A program made the translations under genes and the position numbers. From positions 1-10,575 of the forward strand of contig JANQQO010000160.1 of assembly GCA_028289305.1 (NCBI GenBank): 10,575 nt of DNA, read 5' to 3'. The DNA is from Rickettsiales bacterium (GTDB lineage: Bacteria > Pseudomonadota > Alphaproteobacteria > Rickettsiales > JANQQO01). Position 1 is the stretch's first letter. Each line of letters opens with the position of its first letter. The notes under the pieces are model-generated. The model made no database searches, was not told where the DNA came from, and saw nothing but the letters and a program-made list of their open reading frames with translations. Shown here piece after piece: positions 5,142 through 10,575 of this stretch.

Positions 5142-6218
5142 TTATGTCTTTTTGCGTGCAGGTTTTTTGCCCATATAGAGCTTGCTCTTTTTATATTCGC
5201 TGGTGAAGAAGCGGACTAATACGCCGATTACAGCGGCAACAGGGATGGCGATGAGCACGCCAGTGAAGCCGAATAGCGCACCGCCGGCGAGCATGGCAAA
5301 GATCATCCACACCGGGTGGAGGCCGACCTTGTTGCCGACGATGTTGGGGGTGACGAAATTGCCCTCAATCACCTGCCCAATCATGAATATGCCCAAGACT
5401 AGGGCGACGTGGAAGATATCTCCAAATTGGAAGAAGGCGACGCCAACACCGAGCGCCATGCCAAACAACATGCCGACATAGGGAATGAAGGAGAGGATGC
5501 CGGTGCCGAGGCCGATGAACAGACCAAAATCGAGCCCCACGAGAAGGAGGCCGATGGCATAGAAGATGCCGAGTAGCACGCAGACGCTGAGCTGGCCGCG
5601 GATATAGGCGGATAGGGTGCGATCGATCTGGGTGAGCTGCTCGCGGATGATTGGGGCATAAGGGCGTGGCAGGAGGTTGTCGATGTGTTTTTTAAAATCA
5701 TCCCAATCGCGCAACAGATAGAAAGCCACAACGGGGCTGACGAAGATAAGGGCGAGGATGTTGATGACAGCGACACCCGATTGCCAGAGCTCTTCTAGTA
5801 TTTTTCCTGTGAAGCGAAGTATGTAGCCAGAAATATCGGCAACGGTTTTTTCAAGATTCGTAATGACGTTACCATTAAGCCCATCAAGCAGAGCGGTTAC
5901 TTGTGGGCCGAATTTTTCGTTCAGGTTTTTGGCGTATTCAGGGACGCGGCTTAAAAGCGCGATGAATTGTTCGAGTAATAAGGGGAAGAGGAAGGCGGCA
6001 ACGAGCAATAGCGATACCGAAAAGGTGGTGACGATAAAAAAGGAGCCAAGTGTGCGTGAAACTTTACGTTCCTCGAGTGCATCGACCACGGGATCGAGGA
6101 AATAGGCGACTAAAATGCCGACGACGAAGGGAAGCAGAATGCTGCTGATGTGACCAATGAGTAGGCCTACAAGAATGAGGGCAGCACCCCAGAGTATGGT
6201 TTTTTGGAATACGGTCAT
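5142..6218 (-). CDS. AI-2E/PerM-family transporter (UPF0118)
   Basis: A 358-residue inner-membrane protein with the family layout: two N-terminal helices (about 8-24, 27-42), a third at 60-85, a long amphipathic soluble segment (about 90-145), a helix at 148-170, then a hydrophobic C-terminal half (about 208-340) with the conserved F-I-P-Y-V-G (244-249) and P-N-I-V-G-N-K-V-G-L-H-P (291-302) motifs. The tail is strongly basic (K-K-P-A-R-K-K-T). Members include E. coli TqsA (AI-2 export), PerM and some sodium-proton antiporters, so the substrate is unknown. Its ATG follows the DUF2066 stop after three bases, and the AGGA ribosome site lies inside the end of that gene. It is probably co-transcribed with DUF2066 and hdaA, an arrangement I recall from other alphaproteobacteria. 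Confidence 0.9.
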   Translation of the reverse strand: MTVFQKTILWGAALILVGLLIGHISSILLPFVVGILVAYFLDPVVDALEERKVSRTLGSFFIVTTFSVSLLLVAAFLFPLLLEQFIALLSRVPEYAKNLNEKFGPQVTALLDGLNGNVITNLEKTVADISGYILRFTGKILEELWQSGVAVINILALIFVSPVVAFYLLRDWDDFKKHIDNLLPRPYAPIIREQLTQIDRTLSAYIRGQLSVCVLLGIFYAIGLLLVGLDFGLFIGLGTGILSFIPYVGMLFGMALGVGVAFFQFGDIFHVALVLGIFMIGQVIEGNFVTPNIVGNKVGLHPVWMIFAMLAGGALFGFTGVLIAIPVAAVIGVLVRFFTSEYKKSKLYMGKKPARKKT

Positions 6219-6221
6219 AAT

Positions 6222-7316
6222 TTATCCTCGTGCAACCATCCAGATGACTTCGCCATCGCGGCTAAGCTGGAAACCGCGCGTGTGTAAGAAATAAGCGAAG
6301 GTGGCAAAATCGCCTTTATAATAAATATCGAGTGCAACTTTGGAGACAGAGAGCTCTTTGATTTCATAGGAATCGACTAGTTCGAATTCTTCGATTCTTT
6401 GTTTGAGCTCGAGCCATTCATTGATGCCGCTGATGGGGGTCATGACGGTGATATGCCGTGCGGGCTGTGTACGATTTTTTTCTACTGCTTGGCGGATATC
6501 TTTGCGCCACTCGCCTTCAAGGCGGTTGATGACTTTGCGCACGACAGAGGCATAAAATTCCGAAACGGGCTGGCTCTTTTCGCCTTTAAAAATGCCTTTT
6601 TTGCGATCAATCTCGATGCCGTGATCGATGGAGCGCATGACCACCTCTAGGGTAGGTTCTTCGGTGATGCCATCTAGGCGGTAGGTGCCCTCCAAGATCA
6701 AGGTTGACTCCGCGCTATATTTTTTAGCCAGACGATCCAGCGCGCTATATTCATGGCTATACGCATCTTCAACAGAGACCATTTGGATGTCTTCTAAATC
6801 GCCGATGGGGAGGATGAGGGGAACAATTTTGCTTTCTAGCGCCAAGGCATCCCAGGCGTTACGCCACGGGTTAGACGCCTCCCACAGCACCACCTTTTCT
6901 TCCTGCTGGAGGATGGGTAGCACCAATAGCGGCGGGCTTTTATCGAGGATGACATCAAGTTTATCCTGACGCAGCACAGATTTAATCGCGCTGGGATTAA
7001 AGGAAATGCTGAAATTAGCTTGGTAGGTGTTGCGGGTGATTTGCTCTTGCGTGACTTCAAAGCTCTGCACCAGGGTGGAGATAGTGTCTGGATCGAGCTC
7101 TTCGAGCTGTTCTTTCGTATCTGGCTGGAGGATGATGTGCATGAGCTGCTCAAACGCGGCAAGCTCTGCTGCTTTAATCGCTTCTTTGCGCGCGGTGGAG
7201 GCATCAGCCGCGGTTTTGGTGATGTGGATGTTATCGATCGTAAAAGCTTCTTCTGCGGCTAAGGGTGTGGCCGTGCAGCAAAGGAGGATAACACTATATA
7301 GGAGTGCGCGTAGCAT
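6222..7316 (-). CDS. DUF2066-domain exported protein
   Basis: A 364-residue protein with an N-terminal signal peptide (hydrophobic core about 4-18, likely cleavage after P-L-A-A near residue 21), so probably periplasmic. The rest matches the DUF2066 pattern: an A-rich helix A-R-K-E-A-I-K-A-A-E-L-A-A-F (42-55), then P-P-L-L-V-L-P-I-L (128-136) and L-W-E-A-S-N-P-W-R-N-A-W (144-155). The function of DUF2066 is not established. The gene sits between a secreted hydrolase and a PerM-family permease; its start overlaps the hydrolase stop by one base (TAATG) and its stop is three bases from the permease start. This context suggests an envelope role linked to one of them. No catalytic motif is evident. 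Family call is fairly firm; biological role unknown. Confidence 0.82.
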   Translation of the reverse strand: MLRALLYSVILLCCTATPLAAEEAFTIDNIHITKTAADASTARKEAIKAAELAAFEQLMHIILQPDTKEQLEELDPDTISTLVQSFEVTQEQITRNTYQANFSISFNPSAIKSVLRQDKLDVILDKSPPLLVLPILQQEEKVVLWEASNPWRNAWDALALESKIVPLILPIGDLEDIQMVSVEDAYSHEYSALDRLAKKYSAESTLILEGTYRLDGITEEPTLEVVMRSIDHGIEIDRKKGIFKGEKSQPVSEFYASVVRKVINRLEGEWRKDIRQAVEKNRTQPARHITVMTPISGINEWLELKQRIEEFELVDSYEIKELSVSKVALDIYYKGDFATFAYFLHTRGFQLSRDGEVIWMVARG

Positions 7317-8368
7317 TAGGGAGTGGCCTCTTCTTCGGGTTGTTCTGGTGTGTCTTCGAGCTCAGCAGGAATTTCTGCACCCCCTTCTTCTTCTCCTTTT
7401 TTGATGAAGCTGGTGATTGCGGTGACGAGTTCAGAGGCGATAGGGAGATTGGGGTTGGTGAGCGAGGCGAGCTGTTGCTGCCTATCGAGCGGTACTTTTT
7501 TGAAAACATGGTTCATACCACGGATAGTAACACGGCGCGCAGCAAGTTTTGCTACAGAAAGTGTGGAGGCATCTTGTTCAGTGACTTGTGTATCTGTGGT
7601 GCCATGGATAATAAGCGCTTCTACAGGGAGTTTTGCGATTTCATGCGCAGGGTTATATTGGAACCAGGAAATGAGATAGGGCTGCACGCTGAGGCGGAAT
7701 AATGCATTTAAATTTTCCGGCACTTCGGCGACAAATTCGCCACGCTTTAATAGGTTTAAGATGCGGAAGGCTTCGCGCTGTTCTTCTGGCGGGAGTTCTT
7801 TGCGTATTTGGGCGGCAAGAAGCTCATGCGCAGGGCGGCCGAGGCCGGCGATAGAGATGAAGCCCTCTACTTGCGCTTGCTGTGCGGCGATCATGCCTAT
7901 AAGCGAGCCCTCGCTATGGCCGATAACGATGTGCTTACTGAAGCGTTCTTCATGCGAGAGGAGCTTGAGCCATAAGACGGCGTCTTGGATGAATTGCTCG
8001 AAGCGGAGGTTCTGTTCGCCTGGGTTGGCGTCAATACTTTCACCGACGCCGCGTTTGTCATAACGCAAAGAGGCGATGCCACGCGCGGCAAGTGCCTCGG
8101 CGAGGAGTTTAAGGCTGTTATTTTTGCCTGGTGCGCCGATAGTGTTGCCATCCCGATCTGTGGGGCCGGAGCCGGCGATGATGAGCGCTACAGGGAATGG
8201 GGCCTCGGTATTTTCAGGGATTTCTAGCGTACCAAAGAGCTGACCAGAGGGGGTGGTAAGCGTGATATCATGGCTTGCAGCATGCGCAAAAAGCGGTGCA
8301 TAGGCGGAGATAAGGAGCAATAAGACGCAACAGCGGGAGATGATATGGCGGATAAAAGATGTTTTCAT
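7316..8368 (-). CDS. Secreted alpha/beta hydrolase (serine esterase-like)
   Basis: A 350-residue protein with a signal peptide (basic start, hydrophobic 14-28, likely cleavage after A-H-A at 30), so exported. The alpha/beta-hydrolase core has an oxyanion-side loop G-S-G-P-T-D-R-D-G-N (66-75), nucleophile elbow G-H-S-E-G with S152, acid D259 in H-G-T-T-D, and catalytic H287 in G-M-N-H-V-F-K. The loop and elbow resemble bacterial esterases of the BAAT/acetyl-esterase type; the natural substrate is unknown. A glutamate- and proline-rich tail of about 25 residues follows the fold. It is first in a minus-strand unit, with its stop overlapping the DUF2066 start. No good ribosome binding site precedes the ATG, and a TATAGA -10-like element is only 14 bases upstream, so the transcript may be nearly leaderless. 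Confidence 0.87.
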   Translation of the reverse strand: MKTSFIRHIISRCCVLLLLISAYAPLFAHAASHDITLTTPSGQLFGTLEIPENTEAPFPVALIIAGSGPTDRDGNTIGAPGKNNSLKLLAEALAARGIASLRYDKRGVGESIDANPGEQNLRFEQFIQDAVLWLKLLSHEERFSKHIVIGHSEGSLIGMIAAQQAQVEGFISIAGLGRPAHELLAAQIRKELPPEEQREAFRILNLLKRGEFVAEVPENLNALFRLSVQPYLISWFQYNPAHEIAKLPVEALIIHGTTDTQVTEQDASTLSVAKLAARRVTIRGMNHVFKKVPLDRQQQLASLTNPNLPIASELVTAITSFIKKGEEEGGAEIPAELEDTPEQPEEEATP

Positions 8369-8378
8369 TGGTGGCGTT

Positions 8379-8431
8379 TTTCTCTATAGAAACACCGTTA
8401 TAAAAACTTTACGCCGCGCTTTCTATAGAAA
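8379..8431. promoter_or_regulatory. Divergent promoter region with paired CTATAGAAA palindromes
   Basis: CTATAGAAA occurs at 8384-8392 and 8423-8431, 39 bases apart. The right copy lies in the perfect 12-base palindrome TTTCTATAGAAA (8420-8431) and the left copy in TTTCT-N4-AGAAA (8379-8392). AAAACTTT is also repeated (8403-8410, 8429-8436). TATAGA, a possible -10 box, faces purM at 8424-8429 and the hydrolase at the complement of 8383-8388. No matching -35 boxes are clear. Confidence 0.5.
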
Positions 8432-8440
8432 ACTTTGATC

Positions 8441-9508
8441 ATGAATGCTTCCAATACATACGAATCAGCCGGAGTGCATATTGGTGCAGGTAATGCGTTG
8501 GTAGAGCGCATTAAGCCGCTGGCCAAGGCGACGCAACGACTCGGGGCTGAAGGCGGGCTCGGCGGGTTTGGCGGGGTGTTTGATCTCACACAGCTTAAGT
8601 ATACCCATCCTGTCTTGGTTTCAGGCGCTGATGGAGTGGGCACCAAGCTGAAGCTAGCGCAAACCATGGGCGTACACGATACGATTGGGATTGATTTGGT
8701 GGCGATGTGCGTGAATGACATCTTAGCGCAAGGGGCAGAGCCGTTATTTTTCTTAGATTATTTTGCGACAAGCGCGCTGGATGTGGATCAGGCGGAGCAG
8801 GTGGTGAAAGGTATTGCTGCAGGGTGTGAGGCAGCAGGCTGCGCGTTGATTGGTGGGGAGACAGCAGAGATGCCGGGGATGTATCAGAAGGGTGAGTATG
8901 ATGTGGCCGGATTTGCGGTGGGGATTGCAGAAAAAGACCGGTTGTTACCACGGGAAGATGTGGCGGAAGGCGATGTGGTGATTGGATTGCGTTCGAGTGG
9001 TGTGCATTCGAATGGGTTTTCCCTGGTGCGAAAAGTGGCGGAAGAAGCAGGCTGTGATTATGCAGAGGCAGCACCGTTTGCCGATGGAGGCGCATCGCTG
9101 GGGGCTCAGCTATTAACGCCGACGCGCATTTATGGTGCGGACTGTCTGCCATTGATTGCAGCGGGGCGTGTGAAGGCGCTGGCGCATATTACTGGCGGAG
9201 GGATTACGGAGAATGTGCCGCGGGTGCTGCCGGAACACGTGGCGGCAGAGGTGGATTTGAGCGCGTGGGAGGCTAATCCTGTATTTGCGTGGCTGAAAGA
9301 GGCGGGGAATATTGCAGCAGAGGAGATGCTCAGGGTATTTAACTGCGGCATTGGTATGGTGCTGGTGGTAGACGCCGCACAGCAAGAAGCGGTGGAGCAA
9401 GATTTGGCAGCGCGGGGCGTGGAGCACGCCGTGATTGGCCAGGTGATCCCGCGAGATGATCAGGCGGTGGTGTATAAAAATAGCGAGGCGTTTTTATGCA
9501 AAAGTTAA
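8441..9508 (+). CDS. purM: Phosphoribosylformylglycinamidine cyclo-ligase (AIR synthetase)
   Basis: A 355-residue cytoplasmic enzyme that closes the imidazole ring of FGAM with ATP to give AIR, the fifth step of de novo purine synthesis. Family signatures are clear: Y-E-S-A-G-V near the start, S-G-A-D-G-V-G-T-K (61-69), G-I-D-L-V-A-M-C-V-N-D (83-93), G-G-E-T-A-E-M-P-G-M-Y (138-148) and the C-terminal I-T-G-G-G-I-T-E-N-V-P-R. Length matches the usual 345-355. ATG at 8441 is preferred over an in-frame TTG at 8435, but neither has a recognisable ribosome site. The downstream purN start lies 13 bases inside its end, so the two are translationally coupled. It is divergent from the hydrolase unit. 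Confidence 0.97.
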   Translation: MNASNTYESAGVHIGAGNALVERIKPLAKATQRLGAEGGLGGFGGVFDLTQLKYTHPVLVSGADGVGTKLKLAQTMGVHDTIGIDLVAMCVNDILAQGAEPLFFLDYFATSALDVDQAEQVVKGIAAGCEAAGCALIGGETAEMPGMYQKGEYDVAGFAVGIAEKDRLLPREDVAEGDVVIGLRSSGVHSNGFSLVRKVAEEAGCDYAEAAPFADGGASLGAQLLTPTRIYGADCLPLIAAGRVKALAHITGGGITENVPRVLPEHVAAEVDLSAWEANPVFAWLKEAGNIAAEEMLRVFNCGIGMVLVVDAAQQEAVEQDLAARGVEHAVIGQVIPRDDQAVVYKNSEAFLCKS

Positions 9509-10188
9509 AGGTGGCGGTGCTGATTTCTGGAGAGGGCACGAATCTACAGGCGCTGATCGATACGTGTTTTAATCCGAATTTTCCGGCAGAGATCGTGGCG
9601 GTGATTTCGAATAATGCGAGTGCGTTTGGGCTGAAGCGCGCGCAGCAATTTGCCATACCGCAACATATTTTAGATCACAAGGATTATGACAGCAGGGAGG
9701 CGTTTGATGCGGCGCTGCATGAGCTGATTGTAAGCACCGGTGCGCAGTTTATTTGCTTGGCGGGATATATGCGCCTGCTGAGTAAGGAATTTGTCGATAA
9801 ATGGCCGCTGAAAATTATTAACATCCACCCTTCCCTATTGCCGGCGTTTAAAGGAATTGATGCGCATGAGCAGGTGTTAAAGGCTGGGGTGCGTTTTACA
9901 GGGTGTACGGTACATTTTGTGATACCTGAGATGGATGCCGGGCCGATTATCTTGCAGGCAGCAGTGCCGGTTTACCCGGGCGATACGCCGGGAAGCTTGA
10001 AAAAGCGGGTGCAGTTAGTGGAGCATGAATGTTACCCCATTGCGCTACATTTAATTGCAGAGAATAAAGTGCGGGTGGAGGATGGAATTGTGGCGATTGA
10101 CGGGTTTGTGGAGCCGGATGGCGCGATCATTAATCCCGCGAATGATCTGACGGCGAAGGATATCGATCGCTTGCATCATGTGCACTAA
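9496..10188 (+). CDS. purN: Phosphoribosylglycinamide formyltransferase (GART)
   Basis: A 230-residue cytoplasmic enzyme that transfers a formyl group from 10-formyltetrahydrofolate to GAR, the third step of purine synthesis. S-G-E-G-T-N-L-Q-A-L (11-20) forms the phosphate-binding loop, N-I-H-P-S-L-L-P (109-116) holds N109 and H111, and M-D-A-G-P (146-150) holds catalytic D147; these correspond to N106, H108 and D144 of E. coli. It is about 18 residues longer than the E. coli enzyme (212), mostly as a C-terminal extension after residue about 195 that ends L-H-H-V-H. The ATG overlaps the end of purM, with GCGAGG about eight bases before it. The transcript probably ends in the nested palindrome that follows. 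Confidence 0.96.
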   Translation: MQKLKVAVLISGEGTNLQALIDTCFNPNFPAEIVAVISNNASAFGLKRAQQFAIPQHILDHKDYDSREAFDAALHELIVSTGAQFICLAGYMRLLSKEFVDKWPLKIINIHPSLLPAFKGIDAHEQVLKAGVRFTGCTVHFVIPEMDAGPIILQAAVPVYPGDTPGSLKKRVQLVEHECYPIALHLIAENKVRVEDGIVAIDGFVEPDGAIINPANDLTAKDIDRLHHVH

Positions 10189-10207
10189 TCACCACGCCGT
10201 AGGCAAT

Positions 10208-10296
10208 AAAAAACCCCCTGCCGCGTAAAAACGCACATAAAGTCAAGCAATAATATGTGTATTTTATTGTTGTTTCATAGGGGCTAAAGGTTTTTT
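10208..10296. terminator. Nested palindrome with outer A/T tracts, likely bidirectional terminator
   Basis: AAAAAACC (10208-10215) and GGTTTTTT (10289-10296) are perfect inverted ends, extended inward by CCCCT/AGGGG (10215-10219, 10279-10283). Inside are GCGT/ACGC (10223-10234) and CAATAA/TTATTG (10248-10253, 10264-10269). Each strand ends in six T after a GG, which suits termination for purN and the facing ndk. The size is larger than a normal terminator. Confidence 0.55.
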
Positions 10297-10304
10297 GTGT
10301 CGCT

Positions 10305-10381
10305 GTCATTCCTGCGCAGGCAGGAATCTCTCTCGATATTTGCTGTGTTGATAAAGAGATCCCCGTCTACACGGGGATGAC
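10305..10381. repeat. Paired-hairpin dispersed-type repeat between purN and ndk
   Basis: Outer ends GTCAT (10305-10309) and ATGAC (10377-10381) are inverted. Two perfect hairpins lie inside: ATTCCTGC/GCAGGAAT (10308-10315, 10320-10327) and ATCCCCGT/ACGGGGAT (10359-10366, 10371-10378). They are joined by the pair ATCTCT/AGAGAT (10326-10331, 10355-10360). The design resembles the GTCATTCC...GGGATGAC elements dispersed in many proteobacterial genomes. Copy number cannot be judged here. Confidence 0.7.
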
Positions 10382-10405
10382 GATACCTGGGGGTATAGTG
10401 GAGAA

Positions 10406-10575
10406 CTATCCGACGATTTCGATTTCGCTGAAGAAGAAGGCGATTTCGTTTTTGGCGTTTTCTAGGCTATCGGAGCCGTGGACCGCGTTTTCGCCGATGC
10501 TATCAGCAAAATCTTTGCGGATGGTGCCTTCGTCGGCTTCTTCTGGGTTGGTAGCCCCCATGATTTCACGATTTT
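10406..10575 (-). CDS. ndk: Nucleoside diphosphate kinase, C-terminal part (runs off right edge)
   Basis: The last 55 residues and the TAG stop (10408-10406) of NDK are present; the start lies beyond the right edge. NDK uses ATP to make other nucleoside triphosphates through a phosphohistidine. Visible signatures are R-E-I-M-G-A-T-N-P, T-I-R-K-D-F-A, and the active-site stretch N-A-V-H-G-S-D-S containing the phosphorylated histidine, followed by the usual E-I-A-F-F-F end. The protein stops shortly after this helix (E-I-E-I-V-G), as in other bacterial NDKs of about 140 residues. It converges on purN, so three nucleotide-metabolism genes are neighbours, though on opposite strands. Confidence 0.95.
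   Translation of the reverse strand, partial: NREIMGATNPEEADEGTIRKDFADSIGENAVHGSDSLENAKNEIAFFFSEIEIVG

Noticed and set aside
7304..7702. Open frames on the plus strand opposite the hydrolase gene, and similar antisense frames across fliI, the permease and purM
   Set aside because: They overlap well-supported genes, lack ribosome sites and have compositions typical of shadow frames.
8435..8440. TTG start for purM two codons upstream
   Set aside because: It has no better ribosome site than the ATG at 8441 and adds only two residues; purM alignments would begin near the ATG.
10311..10320. CCTGCGCAGG as a separate operator palindrome
   Set aside because: It lies inside the first hairpin of the dispersed-type repeat and is explained by it.

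Overview
The window looks like a chromosomal segment of a flagellated alphaproteobacterium of moderate GC. The best evidence is a full-length CtrA cell-cycle regulator with CtrA-type TTAA-N7-TTAA DNA in its own upstream region, beside the flagellar export genes fliI and fliJ. An HdaA-type DnaA inactivator and a purM-purN pair opposite a DUF2066/PerM-family/hdaA gene set also fit an alphaproteobacterium. A finer placement cannot be justified from the sequence alone.

Layout. At the left edge a minus-strand unit runs fliI, fliJ, folC (cut by the edge), with a stop directly abutting the next start and then a 1-base overlap. A divergent, AT-rich regulatory region of 246 bases with five TTAA motifs separates it from ctrA on the plus strand. 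After a weak terminator comes a SixA-like phosphohistidine phosphatase gene, closed by a strong bidirectional terminator. On the other side lies a minus-strand gene for an unrecognised four-helix membrane protein, with a near-consensus sigma-70 promoter and a hairpin-bearing leader. A palindrome-rich repeat of about 190 bases, MITE-like in outline, follows.

From 4426 to 8368 a minus-strand unit runs, in transcription order, secreted alpha/beta hydrolase, DUF2066 protein, AI-2E/PerM-family permease, hdaA. The first three are tightly packed. A short dispersed-type palindromic repeat separates the permease from hdaA. The hydrolase is divergent from purM-purN, which overlap by 13 bases and encode steps five and three of purine synthesis. 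purN faces ndk, which enters from the right edge. Between them lie a large nested palindrome ending in T-tracts and a 77-base paired-hairpin repeat.

Most of the window is conserved housekeeping and cell-cycle content. Two replication and cell-cycle controls (CtrA, HdaA) occur within 3 kb. The less ordinary parts are the phosphohistidine phosphatase beside ctrA, the altered CtrA C-terminus, the TTAA array at helical spacing, the unrecognised membrane gene, and three intergenic palindromic repeats of different design. I see no CRISPR array, tRNA, rRNA, transposase or phage gene, and nothing that clearly forms a new defence or mobile system.
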